Of a DNA stretch of 42,682 nt, positions 17,143 to 25,199 are shown in pieces. Every line of letters starts with the position of its first letter. Position 1 is the stretch's first letter. The stretch spans positions 1 through 42,682 of the forward strand of contig JAURZS010000033.1 of the NCBI GenBank assembly GCA_030653255.1, in the 5' to 3' direction. This DNA is from Burkholderiaceae bacterium. GTDB lineage: Bacteria > Pseudomonadota > Gammaproteobacteria > Burkholderiales > Burkholderiaceae_C. The translations under genes were made by a program, and so were the position numbers. The notes beneath the pieces are model-generated. The model was not told the DNA's origin, searched no databases, and saw only the letters and a list, made by a program, of their open reading frames with translations.

Positions 17143-18513
17143 CTATTCCTCCTTCATGGACGCGGCCATGCGCTTGGTCAGCGGGTGCAGCAGATAGGTC
17201 AGCACGGAGCGCTCGCCAGTCTTGAAGATGACTTCGGCCGGCATACCCGGCTGCAGCGCGCGCGTGCCCAGCTTCTTCATGCCCTCTGGGGTCAGGTTCA
17301 CGCGCGCCAGGTAGTAGACGCTGCCGTTTTGCGGATCGGTGAGCAGGTCCTTGGACACCGTCATCACCTTTCCTTCGACCACCAACTGGGGCGAATTGGC
17401 AAAGGCATTGAAGCGCACGTCGACGCTCAGGCCCGCGTGGACCTTGTCGATGAAGTGCGACTGCACCCGTGTCTCCAGGATCAGGACTTCGTCTTCAGGC
17501 ACCACGTCCATCAGCTTTTGGCCGGGAGCGACCACACCGCCCACGGTCTGCACCGTCAGGCCCACGATCTGACCGGATGTTGGCGCCTTGATTTCCGTGC
17601 GAGACAGATCGGCCTGGTAGGCCACCAGCTTTTCTGCTTCGATCGTCACTTCGCGGCTGATGTCGCCGATCTGACTTTCGATTTCCTTGCGGTACTCTTG
17701 CTGGCGCGAGATCATGCGCTGGCGCACTTCGGCGATGGAGCGGCGGGCGCGGACAATGTTGCCCAGAAGCTCTGCTGCTGCAGCGTTCGATTCGGCCACC
17801 TGGCGTTCCAGTTCAAGCTGACGGTTGCGCGGTGCGTAGCCATCCTTGACCAGACCGCGGGTGTTGTTGAGCTCTTCATTGAGCAAGGCCAGCTGGCTGC
17901 GGCGGCTGACCAGGATGCTCTCGTAGGACTGGATCATTCCTTCCTGTCCCTGGATGTTTTCCTCCAAGCCCTGGAGGTCCGCGCGCAGTGCGGCCCGGCG
18001 CGAGGCCAGCAACTGTTCCTGGTTCATCGTCTGTTGCCGAATCGACGGATCCTGGCTGGCCGCCACCAGGTCGGGGTGGTAGCTGATGGTGCTCTTGCCG
18101 CCTTGTTCTGCGGCCAGGCGCCCTTGCACCGCACGCAGGTTCAGGTAGCGCTGGCGCGAAGCTTCGTAATTGGCGCGGGCCACCGCATCGTCCAGGCGGA
18201 TCAGCAACTGGCCTTCCTTGACACGGGTGCCCTCACCGACCAGCACCTCCTTGATGAGGCCACCCTGGAGATGCTGCACGGTCTTGCGCTTGGTGTCGAT
18301 GGAGACCAAACCGGGTGCAGGCACGCCCTCGTCGAGCGGCGCCAACGCGGCCCACAGCACAAAGCCGCCGAATCCGATGGCCAGCGCCCACAGGCCGATG
18401 CGGCTGGCGCGCCCGGTATCGGTCGACAGTCCGGCGGTGGAGAATTCGGTCACCTCGCCTGGGGCTGGCGCAGGGGTGGAAGTCAGGCGTTTGAGATTTT
18501 CAGGTTTGGCCAT
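17143..18513 (-). CDS. HlyD-family periplasmic adaptor of the type I exporter
   Basis: The protein has 456 residues. A single N-terminal membrane segment is at about residues 38-60 (IGLWALAIGFGGFVLWAALA). A lipoyl/barrel-sandwich half-motif (GLVSIDTKRKTVQHLQGGLI) and long helical hairpins follow. The C-terminal part carries IKAPTSGQIVGLTVQTVGGV and PGMPAEVIFKTGERSVLTYL, the PrtE/HlyD signature region, which ends just before a last amphipathic stretch. The protein bridges the inner-membrane ABC exporter and the TolC channel. It sits 63 bases after the second ABC gene and two bases before the TolC gene. Confidence 0.95.
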   Translation of the reverse strand: MAKPENLKRLTSTPAPAPGEVTEFSTAGLSTDTGRASRIGLWALAIGFGGFVLWAALAPLDEGVPAPGLVSIDTKRKTVQHLQGGLIKEVLVGEGTRVKEGQLLIRLDDAVARANYEASRQRYLNLRAVQGRLAAEQGGKSTISYHPDLVAASQDPSIRQQTMNQEQLLASRRAALRADLQGLEENIQGQEGMIQSYESILVSRRSQLALLNEELNNTRGLVKDGYAPRNRQLELERQVAESNAAAAELLGNIVRARRSIAEVRQRMISRQQEYRKEIESQIGDISREVTIEAEKLVAYQADLSRTEIKAPTSGQIVGLTVQTVGGVVAPGQKLMDVVPEDEVLILETRVQSHFIDKVHAGLSVDVRFNAFANSPQLVVEGKVMTVSKDLLTDPQNGSVYYLARVNLTPEGMKKLGTRALQPGMPAEVIFKTGERSVLTYLLHPLTKRMAASMKEE

Positions 18514-18576
18514 TTGGAGCCTCGGCTAGTGACAGGTAAAAAGAGGGTGGGGCTGTGGGCGGTTCAGCGGCGGAAA

Positions 18577-20313
18577 TCATGCTGGCAACGCACCGGTTGC
18601 GGAAGATCCGGGCGTGGACGGGAGGGACTGTGCACGCAGCTTGGCCACCACTTCGTCGCGCGGACCTTCGTGTTCTATTCTTCCGTCGCGCAGAATCATC
18701 AGGCGGTCGGCTGCGGCGACCGCGCCCGGCCGGTGCGTGATCAGGAAAACGGTCTTGCCTTTGGCCTTGAGTTCGCTGACTGTCCGCAGCAGCGCCAGCT
18801 CGCCGGCGTCGTCAAGATTGGCATTGGGTTCGTCGAGCACGACCAGCGCGGGGTCGCCATAGACGGCGCGGGCCAACCCGATGCGCTGGCGTTGTCCGCC
18901 AGAGAGCAGGCTGCCGGCTTCGCCGATGGGGGTGTCGTAGCCTTTGGGCAGGCGCAGGATCATGTCGTGCAATCCGGCACAGCGTGCCGCTTCGATGATC
19001 TTGGGGGAATCGAGCTCGCGGAAGCGGGAGATATTTTCTGCGATGGTGCCGTCAAAAAGCTCGACGTCCTGCGGCAGATAGCCCAGGTGCGGGCCGAGCT
19101 CCATACGGTTCCAGCCCTGGATGGGCAGGCCGTCGAGCAGAACCTCGCCACGCACATCGGGCCAGATGCCGATCATGGTGCGCGCCAGCGTGGACTTGCC
19201 CGAACCCGAAGGCCCCAGCACCACGACCACAGTGCCCGCAGCCACACTGAAACTGATGTCCTTGAGGATCGCAGTGGTGCGGCCCGGCGCGCTGGCCGAA
19301 ACCTTGCGCAGTTCCAGTTTGCCGGAGGGCGCCACGCGGGTCAGCGTGGCGTCGCGCTCGGGGTAGGCCTTGAGCAGTGCGCTCAGCCGCTGGTAGGCTG
19401 CGCGGGTGCTTACGAAAACGCGCCAGCTTCCCACCAGCTGATCGATTGGGGCCAGGGCGCGGCTCATGAGCACATTGGCGGCGATCATCGCGCCGGCGGA
19501 CAGGCGGCCGTCGATCACAAGCAGGGCACCCGCGCCCAAAGACAGCGACTGCTGCGAATAGCGTATGAACTTGCTGAAGGCCACCACCTTGTGGCTCTGG
19601 GCCTGGGCCACATTGCCCTGCGCCATGGCATTCTGGTGACGCTCGTCCCAGTGTCCATGCAGGTTGCGGATCATGCCCATGGATTCGAGCACTTCCGCGT
19701 TGCGCACCTTGCCATAGAGATAGGCGCTGACGTCGTTGCTGGCTTTGGCGGCGTCCTCTGAAGGCTTGACGGTGTGGCGATGTCCGAACCAGGCCAGGGC
19801 CGCTTGCACCAGCGCAAAGATCAGGGCCAGGATGCCGAGCCAGGGATGCAGCATGAAGGTCACGGCGATATAGATCGGCGCCCAGGGCGCATCGAAGAAG
19901 GCGAACAGGCCTTGACCGGTCAGGAACTGTCGCACCTGTATCAGGTCGTTGAAAGCCCGCGAGGGGTTGGCGCCGGTCTGGCTGAGGTAGGCCTCGAAAC
20001 TGGCATTGAACACGCGGGTGCTGAGCTCGTTGTCAAAACGCAGCCCTGCGCGGACCAGGACACGGGCCCGCGCCCATTCTGAAAATGCCATCACTACGAA
20101 AAGAAACAGCGTGATCATCGAGACCGCGAGCAATGTCAGCTCGCTGCCGCTGATCATGACGCGGTCGAACAACTGCAGCATGTAAATGGTGGGCGCCAGC
20201 AGCATCAGATTCGAGACAAAGCTGAAGATGCCGACCACGATGAATTCGCGGCGGAAGGACCGTAGCGTGACCGAGAGTTCATTGCGTCCGCGGTAGGGAT
20301 TTTTATTGTTCAT
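18577..20313 (-). CDS. Type I secretion ABC transporter 2 (PrtD-like)
   Basis: The protein has 578 residues from ATG at 20313; the open frame starts further upstream but only covers the end of the previous gene. It has an N-terminal six-helix exporter domain without a C39-type or long cytoplasmic extension. The ABC domain has Walker A GPSGSGKST (residues 367-375), Q-loop LGYLPQDVELFDG, signature LLSGGQRQRIGLARA, Walker B LVVLDEPNANLDD and switch LITHRPG. It is closely related to the ABC protein just upstream. All catalytic motifs are intact in both, so neither looks like a degenerate partner. Such PrtD/RsaD-type transporters export RTX proteins without cleaving a leader. Confidence 0.95.
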   Translation of the reverse strand: MNNKNPYRGRNELSVTLRSFRREFIVVGIFSFVSNLMLLAPTIYMLQLFDRVMISGSELTLLAVSMITLFLFVVMAFSEWARARVLVRAGLRFDNELSTRVFNASFEAYLSQTGANPSRAFNDLIQVRQFLTGQGLFAFFDAPWAPIYIAVTFMLHPWLGILALIFALVQAALAWFGHRHTVKPSEDAAKASNDVSAYLYGKVRNAEVLESMGMIRNLHGHWDERHQNAMAQGNVAQAQSHKVVAFSKFIRYSQQSLSLGAGALLVIDGRLSAGAMIAANVLMSRALAPIDQLVGSWRVFVSTRAAYQRLSALLKAYPERDATLTRVAPSGKLELRKVSASAPGRTTAILKDISFSVAAGTVVVVLGPSGSGKSTLARTMIGIWPDVRGEVLLDGLPIQGWNRMELGPHLGYLPQDVELFDGTIAENISRFRELDSPKIIEAARCAGLHDMILRLPKGYDTPIGEAGSLLSGGQRQRIGLARAVYGDPALVVLDEPNANLDDAGELALLRTVSELKAKGKTVFLITHRPGAVAAADRLMILRDGRIEHEGPRDEVVAKLRAQSLPSTPGSSATGALPA

Positions 20314-20347
20314 GGAGGTGTCCTGGGGGATTCGCGTGCAGCCTGCG

Positions 20348-22096
20348 TCAGGCCGCTTCGGGCAGGGCGCCTGGCAGGCCGCCCTGGCGAGCTGCTGACT
20401 GGGCCTGTTCGCTGGCCTTCTTGATGGCTGCCAGAACATCGTCGCGCGGCCCGAAAGCCTGCAGCATGCCGTCGCGCAATACCAGCATCTTGTCGGACAC
20501 CGCCAACACGCTGGTGCGGTGGGTCATGACGACGATGGTCGTGCCGCGTGATTTCAATTCCAGCAGCGCGGTGGCCAGCGCGGCGTCGCCGGCTTCGTCC
20601 AGGCTGGAGTTGGGTTCGTCGAGCACCAGAAAAACCGGATCGCCATAGAGTGCTCGGGCCAGACCCACGCGCTGGCGCTGACCACCAGACAGCACGGCGC
20701 CTTCGATGCCGATGGGTGTGTCATAGCCTTGGGGCAAGGCAAGAATGAATTCATGCAGACCCACGGCCCTGGCCGCTGCCTGTATCTTGGCAGGCTCGAT
20801 CGGGCCGAAGCGCGAGATGTTGTCGGCGATCGTGCCGTCGAACAGTTCCACCCCCTGCGGCAGATAGCCGACGTTGGGGCCGAGTTCGTTCTTGTTCCAG
20901 GCAAAGACATCCGCGCCATCAAGCCGCACCTTGCCATTGGCGGCCGGCCATACGCCGGCCAGCAGGCGCGCCAAGGTCGTCTTGCCGGCGGCAGAAGGCC
21001 CCACCACAGCCAGAATTTCGCCGGGGTTCAGACTGAAGGCGATGCCCTTCAGTATCGGGGCACTGCCGCCAGGCGCGCCCGCCACCAGGTTCTCGACCTG
21101 CAGCAGGCCCTTGGGTGCCGGCAGCGGCATGGAGGCGACTTCGGGCGGCACTTGCCCCAGGAGGCGGTCAAGCCGGGCCCAGGAGTCGCGCACGGTGACG
21201 ACGGCACGCCACTGCGTCACGATCTGCACCAGGGGGGCGATGACGCGGCCTCCGAGAATGGAAGCCACGATCATCATGCCGGCGCCGCCATTGAGCGCAT
21301 TGCGCAGCAGCAGCCAGCAGGCCAGGCCCAGCATCAGCGAGCCCATGACCGTTTGCATGAACTTTGTGATCGACTGGTAAATGCCGGCGCGATCCGAGGC
21401 CAGCGCCTGCAGTCCGAGAAATTCGCGTTGCTTGTCCATCCACTTGCGGTGGATGTCGCGCAGCATGCCCATGGATTCGATCACTTGCGCGTTGCGCAGT
21501 GAGCTATCGGCATACAGCTGGGCGGCGCGCGCGCTGCTGCTCGCCGCCGTCAGGGGGGGCTGTGTGCTGCGTTCATTGAGCCAGCCGATCAGGGTCTGGA
21601 GCAAGGCGCCGACCACGGCGGCCCAGCCCAGCAAGGGACTGATGGCAAAAATCAGAACGAGGAACACCAGCGACACGGGCGCTTCCATCATGGCCAGCAC
21701 CACGGGCGAAGACAGGAACTCCCGGATGGTGCGGAAGTCGTTCATGGGCTGGATCGAGGCCGGTGTGATGCGCCGCAGGTAGCCCTTGAAGACCACGTCG
21801 AACATGCGCCGGCTCAACTTCCGGTCCAGAGCCAGCCCGGCTTCGCGCATGACCTCGCTGCGGGCCCATTCGAGCACCTCCATCAGGGCATAGGCGCCTA
21901 TCACCGCGAGAGTCAGCATCACCAGCGTCATGTGGCTGCGGCTGTTGACCACGCGATCGTAGACTTCCAGCATATATCCGCTGGGGGCCAGCACCAGCAG
22001 ACTAGAGAACAGGCTGAACCAGGCGGCCCGCACAAAAAAGGGACGCAGGCTGCGCACCGCGTCGCGAAGTTCGGAGGGCGGGGTGTTGATATTCAT
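20348..22096 (-). CDS. Type I secretion ABC transporter 1 (PrtD-like)
   Basis: The protein has 582 residues. The membrane domain spans about residues 20-300. The ABC domain has Walker A GPSAAGKTT (residues 366-374), Q-loop VGYLPQGVELFDG, signature LSGGQRQRVGLAR (from residue 469), Walker B FLVLDEPNSSLDE (D493, E494) and switch VMTHRTS. Its start overlaps the stop of the TnpB-like gene by four bases (ATGA), which ties the two products in translation. The second ABC protein follows after 34 bases. The tandem arrangement suggests either a heterodimeric exporter or two exporters sharing the HlyD and TolC components. Confidence 0.95.
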   Translation of the reverse strand: MNINTPPSELRDAVRSLRPFFVRAAWFSLFSSLLVLAPSGYMLEVYDRVVNSRSHMTLVMLTLAVIGAYALMEVLEWARSEVMREAGLALDRKLSRRMFDVVFKGYLRRITPASIQPMNDFRTIREFLSSPVVLAMMEAPVSLVFLVLIFAISPLLGWAAVVGALLQTLIGWLNERSTQPPLTAASSSARAAQLYADSSLRNAQVIESMGMLRDIHRKWMDKQREFLGLQALASDRAGIYQSITKFMQTVMGSLMLGLACWLLLRNALNGGAGMMIVASILGGRVIAPLVQIVTQWRAVVTVRDSWARLDRLLGQVPPEVASMPLPAPKGLLQVENLVAGAPGGSAPILKGIAFSLNPGEILAVVGPSAAGKTTLARLLAGVWPAANGKVRLDGADVFAWNKNELGPNVGYLPQGVELFDGTIADNISRFGPIEPAKIQAAARAVGLHEFILALPQGYDTPIGIEGAVLSGGQRQRVGLARALYGDPVFLVLDEPNSSLDEAGDAALATALLELKSRGTTIVVMTHRTSVLAVSDKMLVLRDGMLQAFGPRDDVLAAIKKASEQAQSAARQGGLPGALPEAA

Positions 22097-22695
22097 GTGG
22101 CTTCCTCAACCATGACGTATTCCGGAATCTCGCCTTTGGCGGAGTCTGCAGCTGGCGTCTCGCCGTCCTGCGTATGCGAGAACCAGAAAGAGAGTCCAAA
22201 TTGACCTTGCTCGTCGCGCGACAGCACGATCTCGCGCAGCTTCTTCTCGTGGAACCGCTTTTCGTCTTCGGGCCGAAGGGCCAGGTGAAAGCGGATGCGG
22301 CCTTCAAGGGTGTACATCGAGAGCCACTGGTCCTTGACGCTGAGCGTGTGGCGGTCGAAATAGACCGGGCAGGTTTCCGTGAAGCGCAGCAGGGGCAGCG
22401 GCTTGTCGCCCAGGCGGGCGACATTGAAGGGACTCTGGGGATGCTGATACACCAGACGGCAGGTCCGCGACACCGAGTAGATGGCGTTGCAGACCATCTG
22501 CGAGCCCATGTGAGGGAATTTCTCGCGTAACTGCTTGTAGGCCAGATGATGCAGGGCGACGCGGTTCCAGCAACGGGTTTGCTGCACGATGGGCGCCAGC
22601 GCATTGCAGGTCTGCGCAAACGCCTGTTGCAAAGCCTGCAGGCTTTCGGTCTGCGCAGCGGACGCAAGCAGGGGGATGCGGAGAATAAAATTCAT
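22093..22695 (-). CDS. TnpB-like N-terminal domain protein lacking RuvC, first gene of T1SS operon
   Basis: The protein has 200 residues. The ATG at 22695 is the only good start, because TAA stands in frame five codons upstream. I recognise the pattern of the N-terminal half of IS605 OrfB/TnpB proteins: FAQTCNALAPIV, NRVALHHLAYKQLREKFP, GSQMVCNAIYSVSRT, YFDRHTLSVKDQWLSMYTLE and GRIRFHLAL line up with the conserved ACN, LH-Y--LRE, SQM and SLWTL-GR blocks. In TnpB a RuvC domain (GIDLG) would begin at about residue 180. Here the protein ends with an acidic tail, so the nuclease and zinc-finger parts are absent. Overlap with an exporter gene by four bases suggests a retained function rather than a transposon relic. 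There is no recognisable Shine-Dalgarno just before the start. Function unknown; nucleic-acid binding is an inference. Confidence 0.65.
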   Translation of the reverse strand: MNFILRIPLLASAAQTESLQALQQAFAQTCNALAPIVQQTRCWNRVALHHLAYKQLREKFPHMGSQMVCNAIYSVSRTCRLVYQHPQSPFNVARLGDKPLPLLRFTETCPVYFDRHTLSVKDQWLSMYTLEGRIRFHLALRPEDEKRFHEKKLREIVLSRDEQGQFGLSFWFSHTQDGETPAADSAKGEIPEYVMVEEAT

Positions 22696-22728
22696 ATAGG
22701 ACGTGGATTATCGCATCTCCTATATGAA
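22691..22728. promoter_or_regulatory. 11-bp perfect inverted repeat over the start of the T1SS operon
   Basis: TTCATATAGGA (22691-22701) and TCCTATATGAA (22718-22728) are exact inverted copies with a 16-base spacer. The left arm contains the start codon of the TnpB-like gene. On the minus strand the spacer contains GATAAT (22712-22707), a 5-of-6 match to a -10 element. If that is used, transcription would start only a few bases before the ATG and the repeat would act as a DNA operator. If transcription starts further upstream, the repeat would form an mRNA hairpin hiding the start codon. Confidence 0.6.
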
Positions 22729-22751
22729 ATTAACCTGGCTTCGGCCCGGGA

Positions 22752-22767
22752 TGTGACGGGAATCACA
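22752..22767. promoter_or_regulatory. CRP-type site upstream of T1SS operon
   Basis: TGTGACGGGAATCACA matches the TGTGA-N6-TCACA consensus of CRP with both half-sites perfect. It is centred at 22759.5, about 65 bases before the TnpB-like gene start and in the region shared with the Wzt-like gene. Relative to the GATAAT candidate at 22712-22707 the site would sit near -60, a class I activator position. It is almost identical to the site before the S-layer gene. Confidence 0.7.
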
Positions 22768-22888
22768 ATTCAACCCGTCCGCGAGGGGCCTGGGGGTGTC
22801 AGGAGCGGGGGGCGAAGCGCAAAACCCCTGTGCGACAATTCGTCGCTATGTTGTCACGCATGCCGCAGCAGCGGCCCTGGGCTGCCCG

Positions 22889-25198
22889 ATGATCGAACTG
22901 GACGAGGCCCCGCAGGCCACCTCCGGCCGGTTGAATCCGCCAGGACAGGCGCTGGCGGGGTCCCTGGTCATCGAGGCGCGCGGCATCGGCAAGGCTTACT
23001 ATCCCCATTCCAGCCCGGCATCGGCGTTGCTGGCCGCCCTGTCCGGATCGAACCGCCGCAGCCAGCCGTTCTGGGCCCTGCATCCGATGGACCTTTCGGT
23101 GCAACGCGGCGAAGTGCTCGGACTGGTGGGGCACAACGGTGCCGGCAAGTCCACCCTGCTGCAGATGATCAGCGGCACCTTGTCGCCCAGTGTCGGACGA
23201 CTGCAGGTGCGCGGCCGCGTGGCGGCACTGCTCGAACTGGGTGCGGGCTTCAATCCGGAATTCAGTGGCCGGGAGAACCTGTTGCTCAATGGGCCGCTCA
23301 TGGGTCTGAGCCGCCAGCAGCTCGCGGCGCGGCTGGACGAAATCATTGAATTTTCGGGCATAGAGGCCTTTATCGACCAGCCGGTCAAGACTTACTCCAG
23401 CGGCATGTTCGTGCGTCTGGCGTTTTCGCTGGCCACCAGCGTCGAGCCCGACATTCTCGTGATCGATGAAGCGCTGTCCGTGGGCGACGGAGAGTTCGCG
23501 CGCAAGTCCTTCGACCGCATCCTGAAGTTGCGCGACCAGGGGACGACCATTCTCTTTTGCTCGCACTCGATGTACCAGATCGAGTCCCTGTGCACGCGCG
23601 CCGTTTGGCTGGACCATGGGCAGGTCAAGCGCGTGGGGCGGCCGGCCGACGTGACCACCGCGTACCAGGAGCATCTCGACCAGATGTCGGCCCCCGCAGG
23701 CATGCGGGCTGATGGCGCTGCGCCTGCGCTGGTCGTGACATCGCCGGGGCATGCGCGGATCAAGACACTGCAGCTCGCGTGCGACGGGCGCACAGGCGCC
23801 GCGCTGCAGGCGGTGTCGGGTCGAAGCAATATAGAGCTGACCCTGGGCTTCGAATCCGACCCGACGCTCGATGCGCCCAATGCCGCCGTGACGCTCAACG
23901 GCGCCGATGGTCGGATCCTTGCCAGCTCCGGAACCTGGATCGATGGCGTGCGGCTCCAGCGCAGCGAAAGCGGTCATGGCACGGTGCACATCCGCTTTCC
24001 GGCGCTGCCGCTGCTCAAGGGCAGTTACACCTTCTCCGCCTATCTCTTTTGCGAGCGCGGCCTGCATATCTACAGCGCGGCCGAAAAGTTCGCCACGTTG
24101 GCGGTCGAGCAGCATCACCTGGAGCAGGGCATCGTCTCGATCCCGCATCAGTGGTCCAGCGAGGCCGGCATGGCGCAGCGCGCCGATGTGCCGGTGCAGG
24201 CCGGGTCCGATGGCCCGGGCGCGTTGGTGCTGCCGGCCGAATGGACACCGCATTGGCAGACCCGTTGGTCCGTGGCCGACGATCTGCCGGCATTGCAGGA
24301 CCTGTTTACCGAAGCCTTTGGCAAGCCGATGTCGCAGCGCCGCTGGCACTGGAAGTACCGCCAGTCGCCAACCTGGGGCACATTGGTCGAGCGCGAAGGG
24401 GTAGCCTCGGCTTTTTTCGGCGGCATGCCGCGCGCCTTCATGCTGGCCGGCAAGCCGGTGGCGGCGGTCCAGATCGGCGACGTGATGGTGCGCCCGTCGG
24501 AGCGCGGCGTGCTGTCGCGCACCGGCCCCATGTTTCGCGCGGCGGCGGCCTACTTCGGCAATATGGCAGCGCTGTACCCGGAGGTTCGCTTCGCGTTCGG
24601 TTTCCCCTCACAGCGCCATGTCAGGCTCGGCCTGAAGCTGGGCCTGTACGCGCAGGCAGACGCGATCTCCGAGCTGTCCTGGCCGGCCTTGGCGCCGAAA
24701 CGCAGCTGGCAAACCAAGACCCGCGGCATTGACCACTTGCCTGATGCGGCAGGTGCGCTCGATCGGCTGTGGCGTGAAATGCAGCTTCAATGGCCCGGCT
24801 GGCTGCTGCCGGTGCGCGATGCGGCGCGGTGGCAGTACCGCTATGCGGATCATCCGGAGCACAGCTACCGCGTTCTTCTGATCAGGCGCCGCATCGGTGG
24901 CCGTCCCATCGCCGCCGTGGCCTTGCGCGAACACGCCACGCACCTTGAATGGCTGGACTACCTGGGGCCGCTCGCGGGCGTTGCGGTGGCCCAGCGCGCG
25001 GTGCGCATGCGTGCAGGCGAACTGCAGTTGCCGCAGGTCCGGGGCTGGTTCAGCAGTGTGCTGGTCGATCTGTTTGCCGACGCCGACGCCACAGTGACGC
25101 CCACCGAAGTTCAAGTACCCATAAACCGCTGGGGCCGCGACGACGCGCAGTTGCCGGCGCCAATCTGGCTGATGGCCGGCGACACCGACTTCCTCTGA
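22889..25198 (+). CDS. Wzt-like polysaccharide export ATPase fused to a GNAT-like domain
   Basis: The protein has 769 residues from ATG at 22889; a GTG at 22796 is also possible and neither has a strong ribosome site. Residues about 25-265 are an ABC ATPase of the O-antigen/teichoic-acid type: Walker A GHNGAGKST (81-89), LLELGAGFNPEFSGREN, signature TYSSGMFVRLAFS, Walker B ILVIDEALSVGD. Residues about 285-430 resemble the Wzt C-terminal beta-sandwich that recognises the polysaccharide end. Residues from about 475 (LQDLFTEAFGKPM; RRWHWKYRQSP; FAFGFPSQRHVRLGLKLGLY) look like a GNAT-family acyltransferase. A Wzm-like permease partner is at 28103-28906 on the other strand. The fusion could couple chain modification with export; that is inference. 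Confidence 0.82.
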   Translation: MIELDEAPQATSGRLNPPGQALAGSLVIEARGIGKAYYPHSSPASALLAALSGSNRRSQPFWALHPMDLSVQRGEVLGLVGHNGAGKSTLLQMISGTLSPSVGRLQVRGRVAALLELGAGFNPEFSGRENLLLNGPLMGLSRQQLAARLDEIIEFSGIEAFIDQPVKTYSSGMFVRLAFSLATSVEPDILVIDEALSVGDGEFARKSFDRILKLRDQGTTILFCSHSMYQIESLCTRAVWLDHGQVKRVGRPADVTTAYQEHLDQMSAPAGMRADGAAPALVVTSPGHARIKTLQLACDGRTGAALQAVSGRSNIELTLGFESDPTLDAPNAAVTLNGADGRILASSGTWIDGVRLQRSESGHGTVHIRFPALPLLKGSYTFSAYLFCERGLHIYSAAEKFATLAVEQHHLEQGIVSIPHQWSSEAGMAQRADVPVQAGSDGPGALVLPAEWTPHWQTRWSVADDLPALQDLFTEAFGKPMSQRRWHWKYRQSPTWGTLVEREGVASAFFGGMPRAFMLAGKPVAAVQIGDVMVRPSERGVLSRTGPMFRAAAAYFGNMAALYPEVRFAFGFPSQRHVRLGLKLGLYAQADAISELSWPALAPKRSWQTKTRGIDHLPDAAGALDRLWREMQLQWPGWLLPVRDAARWQYRYADHPEHSYRVLLIRRRIGGRPIAAVALREHATHLEWLDYLGPLAGVAVAQRAVRMRAGELQLPQVRGWFSSVLVDLFADADATVTPTEVQVPINRWGRDDAQLPAPIWLMAGDTDFL

Positions 25199-25199
25199 A

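Noticed and set aside
16900-19761. 953-codon plus-strand open frame across the TolC, HlyD and ABC genes
   Set aside because: It spans three well-supported minus-strand genes and has His/Gly/Ala-rich composition typical of antisense frames in high-GC DNA.
22093-22695. Recent IS605-family insertion or transposon end
   Set aside because: No TnpA, no RuvC remnant and no IS end hairpins beyond the repeat at the start were seen; the four-base overlap with the exporter gene argues for an integrated operon gene.
22796-22888. N-terminal extension of the Wzt-like ATPase from GTG at 22796
   Set aside because: The extra 31 residues do not resemble the family's start. ATG at 22889 is preferred, although the extension cannot be excluded because neither start has a strong ribosome site.
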